From CAVRTM01 sp963724015 (GTDB lineage: Bacteria; Actinomycetota; Actinomycetes; Actinomycetales; Dermatophilaceae), in assembly GCA_963724015.1 (NCBI GenBank), contig CAVRTM010000004.1, positions 868,001-932,000 on the forward strand: 64,000 nucleotides of DNA, written 5' to 3'. Below, piece by piece: positions 26,538 to 34,566 of this stretch. Made by a program: the position numbers and the translations under genes. Below the pieces are notes generated by a model. It did not search any database. It worked only from the letters and a program-made list of their open reading frames with translations, and was not told where the DNA came from. The first letter of the stretch is position 1; the number at the start of each line of letters is the position of its first letter.

Positions 26538-27131
26538 ATGGATGCGTTCACGACCCACACGGGCGTCGGTGTGCCGCTGCGCCGGGGCAACGTCGACACC
26601 GACCAGATCATCCCCGCCGAGTACCTCAAGCGGGTGAGCCGAACCGGGTTCGAGGACGGCCTGTTCGCCGCCTGGCGCGGCGACGAGACGTTCGTCCTGA
26701 ACGCGCCGCACTACGCCGTCGGGTCGGTCCTGGTGGCGGGGCCCGACTTCGGCACCGGCTCCTCCCGCGAGCACGCGGTCTGGGCCCTGATGAACTACGG
26801 CTTCCGCGTGGTCATCTCCTCGCGCTTCGCCGACATCTTCCGGGGGAACAGCGGCAAGGCGGGTCTGCTGACCGCGCAGGCGGACCAGGGCGACGTCGAG
26901 CTGCTCTGGAAGCTCCTGGAGAACGAGCCCGGGACCGAGGTCACCGTGGACCTGCGCAGCCGCACGATCACCGCCAAGGACATCGTCGCCCCGTTCGAGG
27001 TGGACGACTACATCCGCTGGCGGCTGCTCGAGGGGCTCGACGACATCAGCCTGACCCTGCGGCACGAGGCCGAGATCACCGCCTTCGAGGCGTCCCGGCC
27101 TGCCTGGAAGCCCGCCGTCCTCGCCGGGTGA
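26538..27131 (+). CDS. leuD: 3-isopropylmalate dehydratase small subunit
   Basis: Swivelling-domain partner of LeuC, 197 residues. Conserved NVDTDQIIPAEYLKR, GPDFGTGSSREHAVWAL (substrate-binding GSSRE) and FADIFRGNSGKAGLL are present. AAGGGAAT precedes the ATG. The operon ends at a canonical terminator seven bases after the stop. Confidence 0.96.
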   Translation: MDAFTTHTGVGVPLRRGNVDTDQIIPAEYLKRVSRTGFEDGLFAAWRGDETFVLNAPHYAVGSVLVAGPDFGTGSSREHAVWALMNYGFRVVISSRFADIFRGNSGKAGLLTAQADQGDVELLWKLLENEPGTEVTVDLRSRTITAKDIVAPFEVDDYIRWRLLEGLDDISLTLRHEAEITAFEASRPAWKPAVLAG

Positions 27132-27137
27132 GCCGCG

Positions 27138-27175
27138 CTGGCGCCGCGACACGGGCCGCGCGCCAGATTTTTTTT
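27138..27175 (+). terminator. Intrinsic terminator after leuD
   Basis: CTGGCGC (27138-27144) pairs with GCGCCAG (27160-27166), followed by A and eight Ts. A second hairpin (CGGACGGGG ... CCCCGTCCG, 27176-27212) follows at once. It is one of the few U-tract terminators in the window. Confidence 0.9.
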
Positions 27176-27406
27176 CGGACGGGGTGCTCGCCTGCAGCGG
27201 GCGCCCCGTCCGGGGGTCTCGGGCCCCTTCCGTGGGCGTGCTCCCGGCCGACCGGGCGGATGAGGGTCCCTCAGGGTCCCTGCTCGATCACATTGTGCGG
27301 CAACAGTTTTCGCGGAGTCCGACGGACGGGTGAACACAAACCCGCAGGTCAGCGGCGCTGCCGGGCGGACCGGGTCGCCAGCGTGCACAGAGGGTGCCTG
27401 AGGGCC

Positions 27407-27435
27407 TTGAAAGCCGTTGGGAGACAACGTATCCG
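27407..27435 (+). promoter_or_regulatory. Putative hup promoter
   Basis: TTGAAA (27407-27412), 17 bases, TATCCG (27430-27435). This would give an untranslated leader of about 115 bases. The rest of the 426-base gap after leuD (27213-27406) holds no gene that I can support. Confidence 0.5.
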
Positions 27436-27557
27436 AGGGGTTCTGTGGTGGACTCCGCGTGCAAGGGGGCCTAACGTCGTCTCACGTCGGGCGCCAGCTC
27501 GACGGCGCCACTCGCCGGGCACAGCCCAGGCGACTGTTTCCTCTGGAGGGGAAAACC

Positions 27558-28388
27558 GTGAACAAGGGAGATCTGGTCGACGCGCTCGAAGGGCGCCTCG
27601 GCGGCAGGAAGGCTGCTTCTGAGGCCCTGGAGGCCGTGCTCGACGTCATCATTCGTGAGGTGGCCCGGGGCGGCAAGGTCGGTATCACCGGCTTCGGCAC
27701 GTTCGAGAAGGCCGCCCGAGCAGCCCGCACCGGCCGCAACCCGCGCACCGGTGAGACCGTGAAGATCAAGAAGACCGCGGTCCCGAAGTTCAAGGCCGGC
27801 ACCGCCTTCCGCACGGTGGTGGCCGACCCCCGCCAGCTGCCCAAGACGACCGCCGCCGGCGCCCGCGCTGCCGCCGGGAGCCGCGCTGCCGCCGGGACCG
27901 CCGCCACCGCCAAGAAGGCGGCGCCGACGCGCAAGGCGGCCGCCACCAAGACGGCCGCGACCAAGACGGCGGCGACGAAGACGGCCGCGACCACCAGGAC
28001 CGCTGCCAGCAAGGCCGCGTCGACGAAGACGGCTGCCACCAAGACGTCGGCGCCGGCCCGCAGGGCGGCGGCCACCAAGAGCGCTGCCACGTCCACCACG
28101 GGACGGACGGCGGCCGGCAAGAAGGCCGCTGCCACGACGAAGACCGCTGCTGCGACCAAGGCCACCACGCCGCGCAGGACGGCAGCCGCCACCAAGGCCG
28201 CGCCGGCCCGGGCCACGGCGCGCAAGGCCGCTCCCGCCGCGACCACCGCCACCAAGGCGACGTCGACCAGGGCGACCGCGAAGAAGGCCGCACCGGCCAA
28301 GGCGGCGACGTCCACCCGCACGGCCGCGGCCAAGAAGGCCGCTCCCGCTGCGAAGACGGCCACCCGTCGGGCGGCCAAGAAGGCCTGA
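27558..28388 (+). CDS. hup: HU-family nucleoid protein with long Lys/Ala tail
   Basis: DNA-bending nucleoid protein of 276 residues. Residues 1 to about 92 are a complete HU domain (MNKGDLVDALEGRLGGRKAA, GKVGITGFGTFEKAARAARTGRNPRTGE, KTAVPKFKAG). The remaining roughly 180 residues are a low-complexity Ala/Lys/Thr tail with KTAAT and KKAAP units, like histone H1 tails and like HupB of mycobacteria or HupS of Streptomyces. The tail would bind DNA without fixed structure. GGAGGGG precedes the GTG start. A 19-bp hairpin ends the unit. Confidence 0.95.
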   Translation: MNKGDLVDALEGRLGGRKAASEALEAVLDVIIREVARGGKVGITGFGTFEKAARAARTGRNPRTGETVKIKKTAVPKFKAGTAFRTVVADPRQLPKTTAAGARAAAGSRAAAGTAATAKKAAPTRKAAATKTAATKTAATKTAATTRTAASKAASTKTAATKTSAPARRAAATKSAATSTTGRTAAGKKAAATTKTAAATKATTPRRTAAATKAAPARATARKAAPAATTATKATSTRATAKKAAPAKAATSTRTAAAKKAAPAAKTATRRAAKKA

Positions 28389-28403
28389 CCAGCGGCCGAT
28401 CCG

Positions 28404-28445
28404 AGCCCGAAGGGGCGACACCGACGGGTGTCGCCCCTTCGGGCT
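28404..28445. terminator. Bidirectional 19-bp hairpin terminator
   Basis: AGCCCGAAGGGGCGACACC pairs perfectly with GGTGTCGCCCCTTCGGGCT around a GACG loop. It sits between the convergent hup (+) and the small gene at 28464 (-) and can serve both. Confidence 0.8.
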
Positions 28446-28463
28446 GTGCGGACCGTCTCGCGG

Positions 28464-28676
28464 TCAGCGGATCGGCTGGTCCGGCCCCACGCCGACGATC
28501 CACAGCCGGGTGACGGCGCCCTCGCCGACCTCGATCGAGACGCGCTGCCCAGGGCGGGCAGAACGCAGCCCGCTGGCGGCGAACACCTCACCGGCGAAGG
28601 GCAGCTCGTGGCCGTCATCCAGCAGCACGCTGCCGGAACCGCTGGCGTGCTCGAAGCGGTGCACCGTGGCTTGCAT
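28464..28676 (-). CDS. Small conserved protein with cold-shock-like motif
   Basis: A 70-residue protein. HRFEHASGSGSVLLDDGHELPF resembles the first strands of a cold-shock OB fold but lacks the usual RNP aromatic pair, so RNA binding is uncertain. The second half (ARPGQRVSIEVGEGAVTRLWIVG) continues the beta-barrel pattern. It begins four bases after the cofC stop on the same strand, so the two are co-transcribed. Confidence 0.7.
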   Translation of the reverse strand: MQATVHRFEHASGSGSVLLDDGHELPFAGEVFAASGLRSARPGQRVSIEVGEGAVTRLWIVGVGPDQPIR

Positions 28677-28680
28677 GGGG

Positions 28681-29325
28681 TCAGGCTAGTCGTGCGCAGT
28701 CGCAGGCGAGGACCGCAGCGGTGCGTGGCCCCACCCCGAGCGCGACCGCGCGGCCCAGCGCAGCGTCGTCGTCCACGTCCGAGCGCAGCGGGGCCAGGTC
28801 GAGGTCCAGCCGCGTGCTGTGCCGGGCATGCGCGAGCGCCGAGCCGGCGCCGAACGCCGGGACGAGGTCCGGCAGTGCCCGGGCCGTCAGCAGCACCGTG
28901 CCCGTGCCCTCGGCGTCGGGGACGAAAGCCGTTCGGTGCCGGCCACAGGCCCGCAGCGCCCGGGACAGCACGGCGGGCGTCAGGGTCGGCAGGTCGCCGA
29001 GCAGCACCCCGACCGGACCGTCCCCGGACGTGGCCGAGATGTGCTCGAGACCGGCCCGGATGGCGCTGTTGAGACCGCCGCCCGGGTCCTCGACCACCCG
29101 GGCCCCGAGCCCCGCCGCGAACGAGGTGGTCCCGCTGTCGGAGGTGACGACGTGGACGTGCGGCGCCGGAACGGTCTGCGCGACCGCAGTCACGGTGTCG
29201 AGGGCGAAGGCGTGCGCCAGGTCGGCGCGTCGGATGCCGGGTGGGGGGTGCAGCCGGCTCTTGGCCGAGGCCGAGTCCTTGACCGGCACCACGATCCGCC
29301 ACGAGGAGATATCGGGAGCACTCAT
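28681..29325 (-). CDS. cofC: CofC/FbiD-type guanylyltransferase for coenzyme F420
   Basis: Nucleotidyltransferase of 214 residues expected to activate 2-phospholactate or phosphoenolpyruvate with GTP for F420 synthesis. Visible are the GT-A start IVVPVKDSASAKSRLHPP (the VPVK...AK-R-L signature), VTSDSGT, GLNSAIRAG and GVLLGDLPTL (metal/nucleotide loop), and GTGTVLL with FGAGSALAHARH. It implies that the organism makes F420, as many actinobacteria do. fbiA, fbiB and fbiC are not in this window. Confidence 0.88.
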   Translation of the reverse strand: MSAPDISSWRIVVPVKDSASAKSRLHPPPGIRRADLAHAFALDTVTAVAQTVPAPHVHVVTSDSGTTSFAAGLGARVVEDPGGGLNSAIRAGLEHISATSGDGPVGVLLGDLPTLTPAVLSRALRACGRHRTAFVPDAEGTGTVLLTARALPDLVPAFGAGSALAHARHSTRLDLDLAPLRSDVDDDAALGRAVALGVGPRTAAVLACDCARLA

Positions 29326-29428
29326 CGAGACGATCGTCTCAGGCCGGGCGCGCCTGCCTCGACACCGGCCTGCACTCGGGCGAGGATGACCGGCATACGG
29401 ACGAGCCCGCACGCGGCTGGTCCCTGCC

Positions 29429-30265
29429 ATGGCGGAAGGGTGGAAGCGAGTGCGGCGGATACGCCCGGATCGGCAGCTGCCATGGTCCTACCGGTTCGTC
29501 GCGACCCTGCTGCGGCTGGGAATGCAGCCCCTGACCCGCCGCGACTGGCGGGGAGCCGAGCACCTCCCGCGCACCGGCGGGTTCGTCGTGAGCCCCAACC
29601 ACCTGTCGTACGCCGACCCGATCGCCTTCGCGCACTTCCTCTACGACAACGGCCACCCGCCGTTCTTCCTCGCCAAGGACAGCGTCTTCCGCCTCCCCGT
29701 GATCGGCCGGATGCTCGCCCACGCCGAGCAGATCCCCGTCTACCGTCGCACCAGCCAGGCGACCGAGGCCTTCCGTTCCGCGGTGGACGCGGTGCACGAG
29801 GGCAAGTGCGTGCCGATCTTCCCTGAGGGCACCCTGACCCGTGACCCGGACCTGTGGCCGATGACCGGCAAGACCGGTGCCGCGCGCGTCGCGCTGACCA
29901 CCGGGTGCCCCCTGGTCCCGGTGGCGCAGTGGGGTCCCCAGGAGCTGCTGGCGCCGTACGCCCACCGGCCCCGGCTGCTGCCCCGCAAGACGATGCACGT
30001 GTGGGCCGGGCCGCCGGTGGACCTGGCGGACCTCCAGGGCCGCCCGCTGACGCGTGAGGTGCTGGGCGAGGCGACGGACCGCCTGCTCGATGCGATCACC
30101 GCCCTGCTGGAGCAGATCCGCGGGGAGCAGGCGCCCGCGGAGCGGTTCGACACCCGCGTCGCCGGCCTGCCCGACACCGGCGACCCCCGCCGTGCCGGGA
30201 CGGGCCGTGCCGGGACCGGCCGGCGCCGCCTCCACCTGCCCCGACCGAGAGGACCCAGGCCATGA
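29429..30265 (+). CDS. 1-acyl-glycerol-3-phosphate acyltransferase family protein
   Basis: PlsC-like acyltransferase of 278 residues for phospholipid synthesis. The acyltransferase motifs are SPNHLSYADPIAF (H-x4-D), FFLAKDSVFRLPVIG and PIFPEGTLTRDPDLWPM. There is no clear transmembrane helix; association with the membrane through the hydrophobic N-terminal region is likely. The stop overlaps the ATG of gpsA by four bases, a coupled pair with a shared phospholipid theme. Confidence 0.9.
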   Translation: MAEGWKRVRRIRPDRQLPWSYRFVATLLRLGMQPLTRRDWRGAEHLPRTGGFVVSPNHLSYADPIAFAHFLYDNGHPPFFLAKDSVFRLPVIGRMLAHAEQIPVYRRTSQATEAFRSAVDAVHEGKCVPIFPEGTLTRDPDLWPMTGKTGAARVALTTGCPLVPVAQWGPQELLAPYAHRPRLLPRKTMHVWAGPPVDLADLQGRPLTREVLGEATDRLLDAITALLEQIRGEQAPAERFDTRVAGLPDTGDPRRAGTGRAGTGRRRLHLPRPRGPRP

Positions 30266-31263
30266 GGCGCGCAGCCGTGTTCGGCTCCGGCAGCTGGGGA
30301 ACGGCGTACGCCGCGATCCTGGCCGACGCCGGCAACGAGGTGCGGATGTGGGGCCGGCGCGCCGAGCTGGTCGCCCAGGTCAACGAGCAGCACGTCAACG
30401 CCGACTACCTGCCGGAGCTCGTCCTGCCGGCGGCGGTCACCGCCACCACGGACCCCGCCGAGGCGGTCAGCGGCGCCGAGATCGTGGTGCTCGCGGTGCC
30501 GTCGCAGTCGCTGCGGGCCAACCTGGCGGCCTGGTCGGACCTGCTGCCGGCGGACGCCGTGGTCGTGTCGCTGATGAAGGGCGTGGAGATCGGGACCACC
30601 AGGCGGATGAGCGAGGTGATCGCCGAAGCCGGAGGCGTGGCCGCGCAGCGCATCGCCGTCGTCTCCGGTCCCAACCTCGCCCACGAGATCGCCGCCCACC
30701 AGCCGGCCGCCACGGTCGTGGCGAGCATCGCGGAGGCGACGGCCGAGCTCGTGGCGGACGCGTGCGCGACGTCGTACTTCCGTCCCTACACGAACACCGA
30801 CGTCATCGGCACCGAGCTCGGCGGCGCGGTCAAGAACGTCGTGGCCCTCGCCGTCGGCATGGCCGAGGGCATGGGCATGGGGGACAACACCAAGGCCACG
30901 ATCATCACGCGGGGGCTGGCCGAGACCGCGCGTCTCGGAGTCGCGCTGGGGGCGGACCCCGCGACGTTCGCCGGCCTGGCCGGTGTGGGCGACCTCATCG
31001 CGACCTGCATGTCGCCGCTGTCGCGCAACCACACCGTCGGGGTGAACCTGGGCAGGGGCATGAGCCTGCAGGAGGTCGTCGCGGTCACCCGGCAGACGGC
31101 CGAGGGCGTCAAGTCCTGTGAGGCGATCCTCGAGCTCGCCCGACGACACGGCATCGACGTGCCGATCGTCGAGAACGTCGCCGCCGTCGTGCACGACGGT
31201 GCCAGCCCGTCGAAGGTGGCCGAGAGCCTGATGTCCCGGGCACGCAAGGCCGAGACGACCTGA
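30262..31263 (+). CDS. gpsA: Glycerol-3-phosphate dehydrogenase [NAD(P)+]
   Basis: Makes sn-glycerol 3-phosphate for phospholipids. The 333-residue protein shows the Rossmann motif VFGSGSWGTAYAAILADAG (about 6-24), the catalytic Lys region GGAVKNVVALAVGMAEGMG, and ATIITRGLAE. ATGA overlap with the upstream acyltransferase. Confidence 0.96.
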   Translation: MRRAAVFGSGSWGTAYAAILADAGNEVRMWGRRAELVAQVNEQHVNADYLPELVLPAAVTATTDPAEAVSGAEIVVLAVPSQSLRANLAAWSDLLPADAVVVSLMKGVEIGTTRRMSEVIAEAGGVAAQRIAVVSGPNLAHEIAAHQPAATVVASIAEATAELVADACATSYFRPYTNTDVIGTELGGAVKNVVALAVGMAEGMGMGDNTKATIITRGLAETARLGVALGADPATFAGLAGVGDLIATCMSPLSRNHTVGVNLGRGMSLQEVVAVTRQTAEGVKSCEAILELARRHGIDVPIVENVAAVVHDGASPSKVAESLMSRARKAETT

Positions 31264-31299
31264 CGACCGGCCGGCCACCTGCAGCCGCAGGCGGGCGGC

Positions 31300-32406
31300 T
31301 CAGGTCTCCGCCGGCTCCAACGACCGCAGGGCGTCGTCCAGGTCGCGCCAGAGGTCATCGACGTCCTCGACCCCGACGCTGAGGCGCAGCAGGTTCTCGG
31401 GCACGGTCAGCGGCTCCGAGGGGTGGCGGCGCCGGCGCTCGATCAGCGACTCGACGCCGCCGAGGCTCGTCGCATGGGTCCACAGCCGCGTCGCCGAGGC
31501 CACCAGCTCGGCGCCCTCGACGCCGCCCGGCACCTCGATGGCCACGATCGCCCCCATGCCGGGGTAACGGACCCTCTCCACCTGGGCGTGGCAGCCCAGC
31601 CGGCGGGCGAGCTCCGCGGCGTTGGCGCTGGCCCGCTCGACGCGCAGGTGCATCGTGCGCATCCCGCGCAGGGCCAGCCAGGTCTCGACCGGTCCGGCGA
31701 TCGCCCCGTGGATCAGCCGGTGGTGCAGGAGCCGCTCGTGCGCGGCGCGGCCGGCCTCCGTGTCCGCGGTCACGGTGGCGCCGAGGATGACGTCGGAGTG
31801 CCCGGCCAGGAACTTGGTCACCGAGTGCATCACCACGTCGGCCCCCATCGCGAGCGGCTGCTGACCCAGCGGCGTGGCGAAGGTGTTGTCGCACACGGCG
31901 ATCGCCCCCTCCTCGTGGGCCACCGCGACGATGGCGGGCAGGTCGGCCACCTCCAGCATCGGGTTGGTCGGCGACTCGGCCCAGAGCAGGTCGGCACCAC
32001 GCAGCGCGGCGGTGACGGCCGTGGTGTCGCTGATGTCGACCCGCCGTACGGTCATCCGACCGGCCGCGGCGAGGTCCTCCAGGATCACGCCGGTGCCGTT
32101 GTAGGCGTGCGTCGGTGCCACGACCACACCTCCCTCGGGGGCCAGGGACAGCGCCGCGGCGATGGCCGCCATGCCCGAGGCGAAGACCAGTGCGGCACCG
32201 CCCTCCAGCGCCCCGAGCGCCTCCTCGAACGCCGCCCACGTGGGGTTGCCGGCGCGGGCGTAGTTGACCGGGCCGTCGGCGACGTACGTCGAGGAGAGCT
32301 CCAGCGGGGCGTTCACGCCTGCTCCCGGCACGCGCGGCTGGCGGCCGGCGGACACCAGGATCGAGGCGGGGGCGAGGGTCTCGGGGTGCAGGTCGTCCAC
32401 GGGCAC
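31300..32406 (-). CDS. Cys/Met metabolism PLP-dependent enzyme
   Basis: Fold-type I PLP enzyme of the cystathionine gamma-synthase/gamma-lyase family, 368 residues. PLP Lys198 lies in VMHSVTKFLAGHSDVILG; phosphate and ring contacts are ALVFASGMAAIAAAL, ESPTNPMLEV and AVCDNTFATPL. It is a little shorter than usual (about 380-400). The exact reaction (transsulfuration, gamma-elimination) cannot be fixed from the sequence. It converges with gpsA and diverges from ddl. Confidence 0.88.
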   Translation of the reverse strand: MPVDDLHPETLAPASILVSAGRQPRVPGAGVNAPLELSSTYVADGPVNYARAGNPTWAAFEEALGALEGGAALVFASGMAAIAAALSLAPEGGVVVAPTHAYNGTGVILEDLAAAGRMTVRRVDISDTTAVTAALRGADLLWAESPTNPMLEVADLPAIVAVAHEEGAIAVCDNTFATPLGQQPLAMGADVVMHSVTKFLAGHSDVILGATVTADTEAGRAAHERLLHHRLIHGAIAGPVETWLALRGMRTMHLRVERASANAAELARRLGCHAQVERVRYPGMGAIVAIEVPGGVEGAELVASATRLWTHATSLGGVESLIERRRRHPSEPLTVPENLLRLSVGVEDVDDLWRDLDDALRSLEPAET

Positions 32407-32456
32407 AGGCTAGGCGCCGCCCGGAACGCCTGCACCGGTGCCCGGATGGCGGGCGA

Positions 32457-32462
32457 TAGGGT
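32457..32462 (+). promoter_or_regulatory. -10 box for ddl
   Basis: TAGGGT ends eight bases before the ATG at 32471, with no ribosome site between. It fits the leaderless pattern of this window. Confidence 0.4.
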
Positions 32463-32470
32463 CGCGTCCG

Positions 32471-33622
32471 ATGAGCACCCTTGACACGCCCCGAAGCCCA
32501 GAGCCCGGCCCTGCCGGGCGCCGTCCCCGCGTCGCCCTCGTCTTCGGCGGCCGCTCCTCGGAGCACGCCGTCTCCTGCGCCACCGCGGCCGGGGTGCTGC
32601 GGGCGATCGACCGCGACGCGTACGACGTGGTGCCCGTCGGCATCGCCAAGGACGGCCGGTGGGTGCTCGTCGCCGACGAGCCGGCGCCGCTGGAGCTGCG
32701 GCCGGGCCACGTGCCCGAGGTCGACGGCGCCGGCGCCGGCGTGGTCGTGCCGCTCAGCACCACCGACCGGGCCCTGACGGTCCTCGAGCCGGGTCATCCG
32801 CCGCGCGAGCTGGGCGAGGTCGACGTCGTGTTCCCGCTGCTGCACGGGCCGTTCGGTGAGGACGGCACCCTGCAGGGCATGCTCGAGCTGTCGGACATCC
32901 GCTACGTCGGATCCGGCGTGCTCGCCTCCGCGGTGATGATGGACAAGCACTACATGAAGCTGGTCTTCACCGGGCACGGCCTGCCGGTGGGCCCGTTCGT
33001 GGTCATCAACGACCGCCAGTGGCAGCAGGACCCGGCCGCCGCGATGGACGCGGTCGCCTCGCTCGGCTGGCCGGTGTTCGTCAAGCCCGCCCGGGCCGGC
33101 TCGAGCATGGGCATCACCCGGGTCACGCAGCCCGAGCAGCTCCAGGCGGCCATCGAGGCCGCCCGCGAGCACGACCCCAAGGTCGTGGTCGAGGCGGCGA
33201 TCGTCGGCCGCGAGATCGAGTGCGCGGTGCTGCAGGGCCGCGACGGCGCCGCTCCGCGCACCAGCGAGGTCGGCGAGATCGCCGTGGTCCAGGGGCACGA
33301 GTTCTACGACTTCGAGGCCAAGTACCTCGCCGAGGCCGACGTACGGCTGTCCTGCCCGGCCGACCTGCCCCAGGAGGTCTCCGACGAGGTACGCCGGGTG
33401 GCCGCCGCCGCGTTCGAGGCCGCCGGCTGCGAGGGGCTGGCCAGGGTCGACTGCTTCTACACCGAGAACGGCGACGTGGTCCTCAACGAGATCAACACGA
33501 TGCCGGGGTTCACGCCCCACTCGATGTACCCGCGGATGTGGGCTGCCTCGGGTCTGGGTTATCCCGAGCTGATCGACGAGCTGGTCCAGCTCGCCCTGAC
33601 CCGCCGGACCGGCCTGCGCTGA
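32471..33622 (+). CDS. ddl: D-alanine--D-alanine ligase
   Basis: ATP-grasp ligase for the peptidoglycan dipeptide. The protein has 383 residues. N-terminal VALVFGGRSSEHAVSC, VFPLLHGPFGEDGTLQG, ATP-binding VFVKPARAGSSMGITRV, and the metal site EINTMPGFTPHSMYP are all present. ATG at 32471 is chosen because it follows the -10 box. The cognate mur genes are elsewhere. Confidence 0.96.
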   Translation: MSTLDTPRSPEPGPAGRRPRVALVFGGRSSEHAVSCATAAGVLRAIDRDAYDVVPVGIAKDGRWVLVADEPAPLELRPGHVPEVDGAGAGVVVPLSTTDRALTVLEPGHPPRELGEVDVVFPLLHGPFGEDGTLQGMLELSDIRYVGSGVLASAVMMDKHYMKLVFTGHGLPVGPFVVINDRQWQQDPAAAMDAVASLGWPVFVKPARAGSSMGITRVTQPEQLQAAIEAAREHDPKVVVEAAIVGREIECAVLQGRDGAAPRTSEVGEIAVVQGHEFYDFEAKYLAEADVRLSCPADLPQEVSDEVRRVAAAAFEAAGCEGLARVDCFYTENGDVVLNEINTMPGFTPHSMYPRMWAASGLGYPELIDELVQLALTRRTGLR

Positions 33623-33641
33623 CCCGCGCTGCTCCGACGGC

Positions 33642-34172
33642 TCAGCCGCTGCAGCGGCGCTCGCCCTGGGGGACGGCCTGCGCCGCCCGGGTGAACGCCC
33701 CGAGCAGCAGCGGCTCGGGGCTGTAGTCGCTGGGCACCAGGACCTCGATCGCGGGCGACCGGCCGTAGGTGGTGAAGCGGACACCGTCGCTGAGCCGGTG
33801 GGCCACCCAGTCCACCCCGCTGACACCCAGGCACTGGTCGGTCGTGGGACCGGGCTCCGGCAGACCGCAGCGGGCGATCACCGGCGGGTCGCCCCAGGCG
33901 TGCACGGCCGGGGCGGCGGGGGAGGTGTCCACGGCGGCCTTGCCACCGACGGTGGTGGGCCACCGTGCGGCGACGGCGGCGCAGGCGGCCGACGACCCGC
34001 CGGCAGGCACGCTCACCTCCACCCCCGAGGAGCAGGAGGCGAGCAGGAGCGCGAGCGCGCAGAGGGCCGTCAGGGTCCCGGCGCGGGCGGCACGGCGCGG
34101 AGTCGCCCCGACCGGCGGGCGCCGCCACGCTCCGGCGCGGTCCACGAGGCCGACCGGCGCGGGCAGTTCCAC
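33642..34172 (-). CDS. DUF3515-family lipoprotein
   Basis: A 176-residue secreted protein. A basic N terminus and hydrophobic stretch (TLTALCALALLLASCSSG) end in a lipobox with Cys at about residue 48. The mature part has four Cys (AACAAV, RCGLPEPG, DQCLGV, RRCSG) that could pair. It matches the actinobacterial DUF3515 lipoproteins usually found between ddl and thiL. Function is unknown. GTG at 34172 was chosen to include the signal. Confidence 0.8.
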   Translation of the reverse strand: MELPAPVGLVDRAGAWRRPPVGATPRRAARAGTLTALCALALLLASCSSGVEVSVPAGGSSAACAAVAARWPTTVGGKAAVDTSPAAPAVHAWGDPPVIARCGLPEPGPTTDQCLGVSGVDWVAHRLSDGVRFTTYGRSPAIEVLVPSDYSPEPLLLGAFTRAAQAVPQGERRCSG

Positions 34173-34201
34173 CGTGGCCGCGGTGCTGCGGTGGTGGTGG
34201 C

Positions 34202-34438
34202 TCAGACGTGGACGACCGTGCACGTCAGCGTGCGGGTGATGCCCGGGACGTCCTGGATGCGGGCGATGACCAGCTTGCCGAGCTCGTCGACGTTGCGGGC
34301 CTCGACGCGGGCGATGACGTCGTAGGGGCCGGTGACGTCCTCGGCCAGGGTGACACCCGAGATGCTGGCGATCTGCTCGGCGACCGTCGCCGCCTTGCCG
34401 ACCTCGGTCTGGATGAGGATGTAGGCCTGGACCACCAC
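34202..34438 (-). CDS. Lrp/AsnC ligand-binding domain protein
   Basis: A 78-residue stand-alone RAM (regulation of amino acid metabolism) domain without the helix-turn-helix of full Lrp. VVQAYILIQTEVGKAATVAE, then VTGPYDVIARVEARNVDELG and the ending TRTLTCTVVHV are typical of the small actinobacterial version found beside thiL. It may bind an amino acid or partner with a full-length Lrp. TGGAGG precedes the GTG cluster; GTG at 34438 or 34435 could start it. Confidence 0.85.
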   Translation of the reverse strand: MVVQAYILIQTEVGKAATVAEQIASISGVTLAEDVTGPYDVIARVEARNVDELGKLVIARIQDVPGITRTLTCTVVHV

Positions 34439-34566
34439 GACGCCTCCACGGGATAGCTGTTGGGGGCGGATGCCCCGAGCGAGCTGGCTGCCCGCACCGG
34501 TCCCGTCCGGACCGGCCGTGGCAGACGCTACCGTGCCGTTGCACGTCCCGTCCCCCAGGAGGTCAC

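Noticed and set aside
27176..27212. Riboswitch between leuD and hup
   Set aside because: Only a simple 9-bp hairpin after the terminator; no conserved aptamer core that I recognise.
31355..33826. 823-codon minus-strand frame across ddl
   Set aside because: The part overlapping 31300-32406 is an alternative frame of the real PLP-enzyme gene, and the rest is antisense to ddl with no recognisable domain.
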